Below the pieces are notes generated by a model that saw only the letters and a program-made list of their open reading frames with translations, ran no database searches and had not been told where the DNA came from. This document shows positions 8,418-16,173 of a stretch of 64,000 nucleotides of DNA, piece by piece; position 1 is the stretch's first letter; each line of letters begins with the position of its first letter. The position numbers were made by a program, and so were the translations under genes. Source of the DNA: Riemerella anatipestifer (lineage in GTDB: Bacteria > Bacteroidota > Bacteroidia > Flavobacteriales > Weeksellaceae); NCBI RefSeq assembly GCF_009670965.2, contig NZ_CP073239.1:1612001-1676000 (forward strand), written 5' to 3'.

Positions 8418-10403
8418 TTAGTTACTTGTTTTAAAATTATCCATTTGTATACGCTTGTCTCCAGCTGCTGAATACAAAAGTGGAGCAGATTCTACTACCA
8501 CATTATGAGTGGCAAGCCCAAAGGCTTTAAAATCATTGCTACCTAATTTTTTTACAAAGTTATAAATATTCATCGTAATTTTTTCCTTTATGGTGAAAAG
8601 ATTGTCATTTATATAGACATTATCTATAATCACATACTTCATATCTGGAGGAATATTATGGCTTCTAAGAGATGGATAGTTACTCTTATCAGAGATAATC
8701 TCAGAGTTCATCATATCTTCCAGTACGTCTTGGAAATAATCGTTAATTCTTCTATCTATTTTAAACCCTAACAAGAAATTGATTTTATAAATCGTTCCAG
8801 GTAATACTTCATCTATTTCATATTTGAAAGTATAAGGGTTTTCTTGATTGATGATGTTCAGTATAAAATAATGATCAGCTCTCTTAGGTTGAGCCCTAAT
8901 TATGGAATAAATAATTTTAGATTCTATTTCATCTTCCCTTTTAGCACGGCTGAAGAAGGCTAAGTTGGTAGCATATTTAGGCACACTATCATCTAGTTTT
9001 AAGTCTCTAATCGTAGAAATATAATTCTCTAGTTTTACAAATTTTATAAATCTGTTTTTTATCATTCTACCATTATACCAAGCATACATACAAATGCCTA
9101 TAAAACCAGCAAGAACTACCGTAATCCAACCGCCTTCGTGAAATTTTATCACATTAGCACTGAAAAAGCCTAGCTCTATTGTACCATAAATGCCTAAAAA
9201 TAAAAAAATCAATAACTTATTAACTCGTTTTTTGATAAGGAAGAAAGATAGTAGCAAGGTAGTAGTAAGCATAGTTACCGTGATAGAAAGTCCATAAGCG
9301 GCTTCCATTTTTTCGGATTCTTTGAAGTAAAGTACCACTACTATACACATAAGGAGAAGTCCCCAATTAATTTTAGGAATATACATTTGTCCTTTAACAC
9401 CAGAAGGGTAATCTATTTTATGGATAGGCCAAAAATTGAGCGACATTGCTTCTGAAAATATCGTAAAAGAACCTGTAATAAGGGCTTGACTAGCAATAAT
9501 AGCTGCTAAAGTAGCCAGTATTACTGAAGGTAAAACAAACCAATCTGGCATTATTCCAAAGAAAGGGTTGAGGCTACCAAGAGTTTCGTGATTATATTTT
9601 AGTATCCAAGCTCCTTGACCTAAATAGTTGAGAATAAGCATTATTTTAACAAATACCCAGCTCACTCTAATATTTTTAGCGCCACAATGTCCCAAATCAG
9701 AGTAAAGAGCTTCTGCTCCTGTAGTACAAAGGAATACCGCTCCCATGATAATAATGGCACTAGGCGAATGTGCTATAAGTTTATAAGCATAGTAAGGATT
9801 AAAGGCTTTTAAAACTTCTAAGTCTTCCGTTAAACGAAAAAAACCGAAGCCTCCTAGTGCTAAAAACCAAAGTACCATTACAGGTCCAAAAAATTTACCT
9901 ATAAACGAAGTTCCAAATTGTTGCACAAAGAAGATTGCCACCAGTATCCCTAATGTAATGGGAACTACCGGAGTTTCGGGATTGTAGATTTTCAACCCCT
10001 CAATAGCAGACATTACTGTAAGTGATGGTGTTATTACTCCGTCTGCAATCAATGCAGAAGCGCCTAGTATTGCAATTAGGTATAGCCACCCTTTTTTTAG
10101 ATTTTTGACTAATGAAAATAATGCTAAAATACCACCTTCACCTTTATTATCCGCTCTTAAAGAAACGAGTACATATTTTATAGTGGTTTGAATTGTAAGC
10201 GTCCAAATGATACAAGAAAGAGCTCCTTCTATATATTCATCAAAAGGAATAGAAGCATCTTTTCTAGCATTAACAATGGCTTTCATTACATAGAGAGGAG
10301 AAGTACCTATGTCTCCGAAAACAATACCTAAAGAGACTAATACTCCGATGAGTGAGAGCTTTTTTGTGTCAAAATGAGAATGCTCTCCGTTAAGTGTAGA
10401 CAT
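8418..10403 (-). CDS. kup: KUP-family potassium uptake transporter
   Basis: 661 residues. The N-terminal signature GIVFGDIGTSPLYV and the later GALSCIIWTLTIQTTIKYV are diagnostic of the KUP/HAK/KT family. About 12 membrane segments are followed by a cytoplasmic C-terminal domain of about 200 residues. It imports K+ with protons. It is the first gene of the kup-fur-ostA-aminotransferase run. A minus-strand TAATTTTG (complement of 10429-10436) lies 26 bases upstream and may be its -7 element. Confidence 0.92.
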   Translation of the reverse strand: MSTLNGEHSHFDTKKLSLIGVLVSLGIVFGDIGTSPLYVMKAIVNARKDASIPFDEYIEGALSCIIWTLTIQTTIKYVLVSLRADNKGEGGILALFSLVKNLKKGWLYLIAILGASALIADGVITPSLTVMSAIEGLKIYNPETPVVPITLGILVAIFFVQQFGTSFIGKFFGPVMVLWFLALGGFGFFRLTEDLEVLKAFNPYYAYKLIAHSPSAIIIMGAVFLCTTGAEALYSDLGHCGAKNIRVSWVFVKIMLILNYLGQGAWILKYNHETLGSLNPFFGIMPDWFVLPSVILATLAAIIASQALITGSFTIFSEAMSLNFWPIHKIDYPSGVKGQMYIPKINWGLLLMCIVVVLYFKESEKMEAAYGLSITVTMLTTTLLLSFFLIKKRVNKLLIFLFLGIYGTIELGFFSANVIKFHEGGWITVVLAGFIGICMYAWYNGRMIKNRFIKFVKLENYISTIRDLKLDDSVPKYATNLAFFSRAKREDEIESKIIYSIIRAQPKRADHYFILNIINQENPYTFKYEIDEVLPGTIYKINFLLGFKIDRRINDYFQDVLEDMMNSEIISDKSNYPSLRSHNIPPDMKYVIIDNVYINDNLFTIKEKITMNIYNFVKKLGSNDFKAFGLATHNVVVESAPLLYSAAGDKRIQMDNFKTSN

Positions 10404-10519
10404 TTAATATTTGAATTAAAAATAAGGGCAAAATTAAATCAAATTTCGATATAGCTAAAGAAATTTTTAAACTTTCTTTTACAACTAGAAAAGATGAATG
10501 GTTTATGAAGTATAACAAA

Positions 10520-10553
10520 AATACCCCATATTGTTAAAATATAGGGTTTTGTT
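10520..10553 (-). terminator. Terminator after the small membrane protein gene
   Basis: ACCCTATATT and AATATGGGGT (minus strand, one mismatch) followed by a T-rich stretch. It lies about 20 bases downstream of the stop at 10573. Confidence 0.55.
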
Positions 10554-10572
10554 ATATCATTATAATGAAGGA

Positions 10573-10806
10573 TTAACCTTCTTTTTTATAAATATTGGTA
10601 TCGTAGTAAGGGAACTTACCTTCCGTAGGTGAATGGTATTCCTTATCCTTATCTCCTCCTAAAGTAACTACTAATGTATAGCACCAGTAGATGAAGAACC
10701 CACAACCTAGTAAGAATAAAACCCAGTTTAAAACATTACCAGCAACATCGTAGAATCCAAAAGACCATTTAAATAAATCGCTTAAAAATAACCAGAAAGA
10801 AGTCAT
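10573..10806 (-). CDS. Small flavobacterial membrane protein
   Basis: 77 residues. One strong membrane segment (NWVLFLLGCGFFIYWCYTLVV, about 27-47), preceded by an amphipathic aromatic N-terminus (FWLFLSDLFKWSFGFYD) and followed by a polar tail ending YKKEG. Proteins like this are widespread in Flavobacteriia and are often mislabelled as uracil phosphoribosyltransferase. No enzyme motif is present. It is divergent from the next gene. Confidence 0.7.
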   Translation of the reverse strand: MTSFWLFLSDLFKWSFGFYDVAGNVLNWVLFLLGCGFFIYWCYTLVVTLGGDKDKEYHSPTEGKFPYYDTNIYKKEG

Positions 10807-10824
10807 TGTTTTTCTTTTTTAAAT

Positions 10825-10832
10825 TAACTTTG
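10825..10832 (+). promoter_or_regulatory. -7 element ahead of the membrane protein pair
   Basis: TAACTTTG matches TAnnTTTG, 18 bases before the ATG at 10850. A TTG at 10806-10808 could be the -33 element, with a slightly short spacer. Confidence 0.45.
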
Positions 10833-10849
10833 CACAAAATTATAAAAAA

Positions 10850-11770
10850 ATGTTCAGATTACTCTCAAATGAAATTAAAATTTTTTCTATTCCTATCTAT
10901 ATAGGTGTTTTGTTTCTTATGGTAATCGGGTTTAATGCTTTAAATTTCAATACTGTAGAGGCTTTTTCTGGTTTGTTTAGCTTCACGGGTATTGCTTTAG
11001 GGTATTTTTTATTTAATAAGATAGGACTGAACTATAATAGACACGTACCGTTTTTTATTTATACTTTCGTTGTATTTGCTTTTTATGAAGGAAATTTAGA
11101 TATTGGGATAGCCTTTAATCTTTTCACTAATGCATTTGTATTACTTATTTTAACCACTGGAGAGGAAGTTTTTAAGAAAAATTACTATCTGATTGTGGGG
11201 GCGTTACTTGCTTTGGGATATTTATTTTTACCTACGGTGTGGGCATTTACCATTTTTGTAATTATCCATCTAATAGCAACTTCAGATAAAATAGGGCTCA
11301 ATATATTTAGGCTAGTTTTTGGTTTTATGCTAGTATTATTGTCTTACTTTGGAGTAATGTATCTCCTTGGGAACAATTCATTTAATCCAGCTTATCTACC
11401 TTTAATTACGCCTCGACTTCAAGAGAATTACTATCCGTTATATTTTCTGCTACCTGTTTTACTGATGGTGTTTTATGCCGTTGCCAATCATTTTATTCAT
11501 TTTAATAAGAAAAGCCCTATTAGTAGGTTTAAATACACCTTTATATTGTTATACACACTTACTCAATCTATAACGATATTTTTATATATGGGTACAGTGT
11601 ATGAGTATCTGTTATTCATTGCCTTACCAGTAAGTATCATTGTAAGTAGAGCACTAAGATTTATGCCTAAATATTGGATGCAAGAGCTAGGGCTTTGGGT
11701 GGTAGTTTTGAGTTTAGTTTTGTTTAAAATAGGAACTTTTTTAGATATTAAAGAAATAATAAATTTATGA
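10850..11770 (+). CDS. Polytopic membrane protein (DUF6427-like)
   Basis: 306 residues, almost entirely hydrophobic with about eight to ten membrane segments and short loops. No transport or catalytic signature is visible. The length and N-terminus (MFRLLSNEIKIFSIPIY) resemble the uncharacterised DUF6427 family of Flavobacteriia. The last four bases overlap the next gene (ATGA), which implies coupled translation with the DUF3109 protein. Confidence 0.65.
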   Translation: MFRLLSNEIKIFSIPIYIGVLFLMVIGFNALNFNTVEAFSGLFSFTGIALGYFLFNKIGLNYNRHVPFFIYTFVVFAFYEGNLDIGIAFNLFTNAFVLLILTTGEEVFKKNYYLIVGALLALGYLFLPTVWAFTIFVIIHLIATSDKIGLNIFRLVFGFMLVLLSYFGVMYLLGNNSFNPAYLPLITPRLQENYYPLYFLLPVLLMVFYAVANHFIHFNKKSPISRFKYTFILLYTLTQSITIFLYMGTVYEYLLFIALPVSIIVSRALRFMPKYWMQELGLWVVVLSLVLFKIGTFLDIKEIINL

Positions 11771-12354
11771 TTCAGATAGAAGATAAACTAATTTCAGAGG
11801 ATTTGTTCTCAGAGGAATTTGTATGCAACCTTAACAAGTGTAAGGGAGCTTGTTGTATAGAGGGCGATGCTGGGGCTCCACTAGAGCAGTCGGAAGTAAA
11901 GATATTAGAGGACATTTATCCTAAAATTAAAAGCTATCTTCGTCCAGAGGGAATTAAAGCCATAGAAGAGCAAGGAACTTCCGTGGAAGATTTTGAGGGC
12001 GATTTGGTAACACCATTGATTGATAATAGAGATTGTGCTTATGTTATTTTTGATGAAAATGGTATCACCAAATGTGGTATAGAGAAGGCTTATGAAGAAG
12101 GAGCTATCGATTGGCAAAAACCAATCTCCTGCCATTTGTACCCCATTAGAATTACAGAATACTCTACTTTTACAGCGTTCAATTATCATGAGTGGAAGAT
12201 ATGCAGCGATGCCTGTACTTTAGGAAAAGAACTTAAAGTACCTGTGTATAAGTTTCTAAAAACACCTTTAATCAGAAAGTATGGAGAAGGTTTTTACCAA
12301 ACATTAACGGAAGCTGCGGAAGAATACGAACGAGCTTTTGGAAATCGTGAGTAG
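11767..12354 (+). CDS. DUF3109 cysteine-cluster protein
   Basis: 195 residues. The N-terminus carries C-x3-K-C-K-G-A-C-C (about 21-31), followed by ISCHLYPIRI and CSDACTLGK, giving the conserved cysteines of DUF3109, a relative of the YkgJ/zinc-or-iron-sulfur cluster proteins. The cysteine pattern suggests metal binding; the reaction is unknown. It overlaps the upstream membrane protein gene by four bases. Confidence 0.8.
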   Translation: MIQIEDKLISEDLFSEEFVCNLNKCKGACCIEGDAGAPLEQSEVKILEDIYPKIKSYLRPEGIKAIEEQGTSVEDFEGDLVTPLIDNRDCAYVIFDENGITKCGIEKAYEEGAIDWQKPISCHLYPIRITEYSTFTAFNYHEWKICSDACTLGKELKVPVYKFLKTPLIRKYGEGFYQTLTEAAEEYERAFGNRE

Positions 12355-12425
12355 TAGAAACTTGGCTTCTTTGAAGAATATGGCTTATCTTTGCAAAAAT
12401 CTTAACTAAAAAACAACTAAAACAG

Positions 12426-12995
12426 ATGAATAATAAGTATATTAAACTTGTGGTAGCTGCCCTTATGATAGCTTTTGGTGTTTATTTGATGTTTAATAGA
12501 AATATAGGTTGGGGCATTGTGATGGTGTTATTATCCTCGTTGCCTATTATATTATTCTTCAAAAATGAGTTTATCCTTCTTGCGTTTTGGCAGTTAAGAA
12601 AGCAGAACTTCCCTAAAGCCGCACAATGGTTAGCTTCTATAAAGAATTATAAAAGTCAGTTGCACCGTTCACAATACGGTTATTATCATTACTTACAAGG
12701 GCTTACTCTAGCTCAAGATGAGCCTAGAAAGGTAGAACCTCTAATGAAAAAGGCTTTGGAATACGGTCTGAATATGAAACACGACCGTGCAATGGCAACC
12801 CTTAATTTAGCGGCAGGAGCAATGCAAAGAGGACGCAAACAAGAGGCACAAAGACTTCTAGAAGAAGCGAAAAGGCTAGATAGTTCGGGTATGATGACTG
12901 AGCATATTAAAACAATGAAAGACCAACTTAAAATGCCTACTATGCAGAAACATATGCATAACCCAAATATGAGACAAAGAGGTAAATTCTTTTAA
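12426..12995 (+). CDS. Membrane-anchored tetratricopeptide-type protein
   Basis: 189 residues. Two N-terminal membrane helices (about 8-24 and 28-45) precede an alpha-helical domain with TPR-like spacing (YGYYHYLQGLTLAQ, RAMATLNLAAGAMQRGRKQEAQRLLEEAKRLD). TPR domains act as protein scaffolds; the partner is unknown. The tail is rich in Met, His and Asn. A bidirectional terminator follows. Confidence 0.7.
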   Translation: MNNKYIKLVVAALMIAFGVYLMFNRNIGWGIVMVLLSSLPIILFFKNEFILLAFWQLRKQNFPKAAQWLASIKNYKSQLHRSQYGYYHYLQGLTLAQDEPRKVEPLMKKALEYGLNMKHDRAMATLNLAAGAMQRGRKQEAQRLLEEAKRLDSSGMMTEHIKTMKDQLKMPTMQKHMHNPNMRQRGKFF

Positions 12996-13016
12996 AATAG
13001 AGGTTAATAAAAATAA

Positions 13017-13048
13017 AAATCCCTTAGCTTTTTGCTAAGGGATTTTTT
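13017..13048. terminator. Bidirectional terminator
   Basis: AATCCCTTAGC, loop TTTTT, GCTAAGGGATT, then T-run. It serves the TPR gene (+) and the barnase-like gene (-). Confidence 0.85.
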
Positions 13049-13060
13049 ATTGATAAATAA

Positions 13061-13546
13061 TTATTTCTCTTGAAAGGTTTTGTAATGGTCTTTGGTAATC
13101 CATACTTTACCATCTTTTGTAAAGACAAGCCTGTCTGCATTTCTTCTGCCACATTGATAGTTAATGTCCGCTTCGTAGTAATGGTCTCCTCTAGGAAGCT
13201 GATTTTCTCTGTTTCGGAATTTATCTCCACCAATAGCTTTCCCAGGTAGCACTTCGCAAAGATTACCAGAGGAAGGGGTCCACCCTGATTTTTTAGCTTC
13301 ACTTTTGGTAATGTAGTATGCTGGAAGTTCGTGATGTTCTTTTATATAAGTAATTACGGTGTTTTCTTCTGTAAGAGTTTCAATATCTTGCTGAGTGTTT
13401 TCTTGAGAAGACACACTTGTGCTAACCTCTGAGGTAACATTATTTAAAGTATCAGGGCTAGATTTCTGAAAGCATTTAACTCCTATTAAAGTCCCTGCTA
13501 ATAGTCCTAAAACTAGGAAAATCCATTTATTATTAAGGTATTTCAT
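13061..13546 (-). CDS. Exported barnase-type ribonuclease
   Basis: 161 residues. An N-terminal hydrophobic segment (about 8-23) and a Ser/Thr/Glu-rich linker lead into a complete microbial RNase (N1/barnase) domain from about residue 62 to the end. Compared with barnase, the catalytic positions are present: Lys81 (YITKSEA), Glu125 (YEADINY), Arg135 and Arg139 (GRRNADR) and His154 (DHYKTF), and the core block IGGDKFRNRE is kept. It should cleave RNA after guanosine outside the cytoplasm or at the envelope. No barstar-like inhibitor gene is adjacent; the neighbours are a TPR protein and a porin. Confidence 0.88.
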   Translation of the reverse strand: MKYLNNKWIFLVLGLLAGTLIGVKCFQKSSPDTLNNVTSEVSTSVSSQENTQQDIETLTEENTVITYIKEHHELPAYYITKSEAKKSGWTPSSGNLCEVLPGKAIGGDKFRNRENQLPRGDHYYEADINYQCGRRNADRLVFTKDGKVWITKDHYKTFQEK

Positions 13547-13565
13547 TGTATTATGATTTGTGTGA

Positions 13566-14819
13566 TTAAATTCCTATTTCTACCTGAAATCTAGCGTACC
13601 AATTATTATCCTTTCTTCCATCTATGTATAGGAAATTATTTTTACTCACTTCCACTTGGGCTTTAAAGGCGTGTTCCCAAATATACTTGGTAATACCAAA
13701 GGAAAGTTGATTTTGTTTTGGTATCAAGTTCTGTATATTTTTATTAGGTGTCATTTCAGAGAAACGCCCGATAACTTCCCAATTCTTAGGGAAAATATAA
13801 CTCAGTTGAGTATCGTAACCGTGTCCTGCTGCCACAGGTATTACTTTAGAAAAATCGGCATTATGTGTGAGAGGGTTGCTGGTGCTTCTGCTCATATAAG
13901 CAACGGTAGCTGTCCAGCCATTGTATTTCATCATACCATCTAAAAGAACAGACTGCAAATCTCTACTTTCCAACAACTCTTTACCCCTTTGTCCTTGCGA
14001 AAAATTAGACCTTTGGTTGAAGTGATAAGTACCTCCTAGATAAATCTTAGGCGTAGGCTCTCGGTATAAATCGCCTTCAAAAAACTCCCCATTGTTTTTA
14101 AAAGCTCCTAGAGGGTAGAGTTCTACTCTCCCAGTGTAGGCAAGTCCGTCGGTTTTGTCATTAAAGTTTCTTCCTTCTCCAGTAGTTATGGCAGTTTTTA
14201 AGCTGTACCCAAACTCGTTAGCTTTGGTATTGTTATAAATGGCTTGGAAACCAAAATCCCTATCAATATTAAACATAGCGTTGTTGATAGAACGGTCGGT
14301 AAGGTCTAATGCTCCCGATGAGTTTACCCTTTGTCTGTTCCCTGGGAGTTTTGTTTGTCCGAAACCAAGCATGAGTTTATTGGTAGCTTTATAAAATACA
14401 ATCGCATCTCTTATGATGTTAAGCGGACTCCCTTCTTTAATTTCGCCCACATCATCAGGAGCAAAGGAAAGCTGTATAGCATACAAAAACCTAGGATTAC
14501 CCACATACCCATCAAACCTTAAACGAAGACGGCGAATGGCAGCCTTATATTCTGTATTTTCATTGTCATTAAAATCGGCTTCTAGTCTGTTCTGCATTCT
14601 AAAACGAATATTAAATTGGAATAGACTATCAGGAGAAGTAATCCCTACACCTTTACCAAAGTTATAGTAGGGTAGAGCCTCCAAATGGAGTTGTTTAACC
14701 GTCTTAGAAGATAAAACAGTATCTTTTTTAAGTAGAATAATGGTATCCGAAACCTTAGTTTTTTGAGACTTGGCTACTAGAGGTAGAGCAAACAAGCATA
14801 GCCAAAACAAATATTTCAT
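13566..14819 (-). CDS. Phosphate-selective-porin-type outer-membrane protein (OprP/OprO family)
   Basis: 417 residues with a signal peptide (MKYLFWLCLFALPLVAKS). The FRMQNRLEADFND, RRLRLRFDGYVGNP and GFGQTKLPGNRQR stretches fit the N-terminal part of porin O/P family barrels, which form anion-selective trimers in Pseudomonas. The rest has alternating beta-strand composition and ends ARFQVEIGI. Substrate unproven. It lies 20 bases upstream of the barnase gene on the same strand. Confidence 0.78.
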   Translation of the reverse strand: MKYLFWLCLFALPLVAKSQKTKVSDTIILLKKDTVLSSKTVKQLHLEALPYYNFGKGVGITSPDSLFQFNIRFRMQNRLEADFNDNENTEYKAAIRRLRLRFDGYVGNPRFLYAIQLSFAPDDVGEIKEGSPLNIIRDAIVFYKATNKLMLGFGQTKLPGNRQRVNSSGALDLTDRSINNAMFNIDRDFGFQAIYNNTKANEFGYSLKTAITTGEGRNFNDKTDGLAYTGRVELYPLGAFKNNGEFFEGDLYREPTPKIYLGGTYHFNQRSNFSQGQRGKELLESRDLQSVLLDGMMKYNGWTATVAYMSRSTSNPLTHNADFSKVIPVAAGHGYDTQLSYIFPKNWEVIGRFSEMTPNKNIQNLIPKQNQLSFGITKYIWEHAFKAQVEVSKNNFLYIDGRKDNNWYARFQVEIGI

Positions 14820-15033
14820 CTTAATATATTATTTAGGAGTGCAAATTTAAACAAAAATAAGCAGGCGATTGTAGGGAATAAACTAAGTTTTGCATAAAAT
14901 ATTTCTCAAAAACTTGCACACTTCTTCAAAAGGTTATAAGTTTGCCTTAGTTTTATGACACGCAATATCAGTAACATACAAACAAGTGTAAAAAAGTACT
15001 CCAATTATTTGGTAGTTTCAGATAATTGTGTAA

Positions 15034-15056
15034 ACACACACACACACACACACACA
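15034..15056 (+). repeat. (AC)n dinucleotide microsatellite, 11.5 units
   Basis: Uninterrupted AC run inside leader copy 1, flanked on both sides by the 9-mer GGTAGTTTC (15011-15019 and 15057-15065). The equivalent repeat in copy 2 is 49 bp. Confidence 0.95.
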
Positions 15057-15285
15057 GGTAGTTTCGTGGGTATGCGTCCGACTATTTAGCAAATTCTTTA
15101 GACTTTTATCGTTAAACCAAAATATGGTTCCGCCAACTTTCGTTGGGGGCTTTTTGTGTTTACATCATTCTAATTTTAACTTTTATACTTACTTACTAAA
15201 AGCACCATTGTTTTGTCTCATAACATGGTCGTTCTTGTTGGGTGCTTTTAGTGTTCAGGGGGAGCATTCTGCTCTTTCTGTTTTA

Positions 15286-15333
15286 GCCTTCCTCCTCATT
15301 TTGTGTGTGTTGAGAGGGGGGAGGCGTTTTTTT
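15286..15333 (+). terminator. Terminator-like attenuator hairpin in leader copy 1
   Basis: GCCTTCCTCCTC (15286-15297) pairs along its whole length with GAGGGGGGAGGC (15314-15325, two G.U pairs), followed by G and seven T. The loop contains GTGTGTGTT, complementary to the AC repeat upstream. It lies about 100 bases before the gene, so it would act as an attenuator rather than an operon end. Confidence 0.55.
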
Positions 15334-15458
15334 AGGTTAGAGGTGAGATATGAGAGTTTAGAACTTAGTACAGTCTCATCAACCCTTAAACCGAACCTAC
15401 AAAATCTAAAATCCAATATCTATAAACTTTAAATATGAACAATTTTAAATTAAATATT

Positions 15459-16145
15459 ATGAAAACAAAAACAACCAAACTAAGTGTATGTGCCTTTTTA
15501 GGTCTAGGTTTAATGGCTTATGGACAATATGATGGTAAAGTAGGCATCAATGAATCTCATCCCCAAGCCACTTTGGAAATAAAACCGAATACCGCTAATA
15601 GTCTAAGCACAGCCTCTACTGTAGAAGGGGTGCTAATTCCTAGGGTCAGCCGTTTGAGGGCTGCCAATATGGGGACGGGTGTAGCAGAATCTACTTTGCT
15701 TTACATTAGCTCAGTGGCAGACGGTACAGCTTCGGGAACCACGGCTAATGTAGATGCTACAGGATTTTACTTCTTTAAAGGAGGGGTTTGGGTAAAGTTG
15801 GGAACAGAAGCTAGTAGTACCACAGGAGGAGCTACGCTACAATCTATTACTGGTAATATTAGAGAAGTAGCACATGCCAATATTGCAGAATGGAGCGTAC
15901 CTAATACTTTTGCTTTAGCACAAACTGGAGACCAACAAATAGTACTTCCAGACCCTAAAAAATATATAGGGAAAATAATTTCTGTAAACAATCAGCACAA
16001 TACTGCATTAGCTTACTCTGGAACCAATCAGCCTAAGAATGTTAGCACTTTGGCTTCTGGCAAAGCCCATATCCTCATGGCAGGATTACAAGATCCAAAA
16101 GATGAAAATAGTGCTATTTGGTACCTTATCGGTGGTAGCTATTAG
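15459..16145 (+). CDS. Secreted surface protein, VGIN/PQATLEI family
   Basis: 228 residues from the ATG at 15459, which gives a proper signal peptide (MKTKTTKLSVCAFLGLGLMAYGQ). An ATG at 15435 would add eight residues. After the cleavage site, YDGKVGINESHPQATLEIKP matches the start of the protein at 50622-52214 (RVGINTNTPQATLEI), a motif common in flavobacterial exported proteins related to tail-fibre/adhesin stems. The rest is Ser/Thr/Gly-rich with FYFFKGGVWVKLG. No C-terminal T9SS sorting domain is evident. It is the first gene of a leader-controlled locus ending with an HU-like gene. Confidence 0.7.
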   Translation: MKTKTTKLSVCAFLGLGLMAYGQYDGKVGINESHPQATLEIKPNTANSLSTASTVEGVLIPRVSRLRAANMGTGVAESTLLYISSVADGTASGTTANVDATGFYFFKGGVWVKLGTEASSTTGGATLQSITGNIREVAHANIAEWSVPNTFALAQTGDQQIVLPDPKKYIGKIISVNNQHNTALAYSGTNQPKNVSTLASGKAHILMAGLQDPKDENSAIWYLIGGSY

Positions 16146-16173
16146 CCTAGGTATTATCTTAAATTATATCATT

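Larger units (their letters stand above)
14941..15345 (+). ncRNA. Structured leader RNA with AC microsatellite (copy 1)
   Basis: This region has no convincing gene but matches, element by element, the leader at 52405-52840 on the other strand. In order: TTTGCC..AGTTT(T)ATGA; stem CAATTATTTG/CAGATAATTG (15002-15028, 7-base loop); GTAAACAC then (AC)n; stem CCAAC-TTTC-GTTGG (15133-15146); TGTGTTTAC; a 12-bp stem 15195-15206 with 15241-15252 around a 34-base loop; a small hairpin GAGCA/TGCTC; and a 12-bp terminator-like hairpin 15286-15325 with T7. Several base pairs differ from copy 2 in a compensating way. The transcript start is not shown. It lies about 110 bases ahead of the surface-protein gene it probably controls. 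Confidence 0.55.

Noticed and set aside
15124..15432. Open frame of 102 codons in leader copy 1, similar to one of 113 codons at 52249-52590 (-)
   Set aside because: Similarity is confined to the stretch forming the hairpins (LSVLAFLL, RGGRRF). Substitutions follow base-pairing, the rest of the two frames is unrelated, and neither has a normal start context. I treat both as shadows of the RNA structure, though a small leader peptide cannot be fully excluded.
16039..16173. N-terminal extension of the second surface protein
   Set aside because: It overlaps the preceding gene out of frame, and the ATG at 16174 begins a clean signal peptide.
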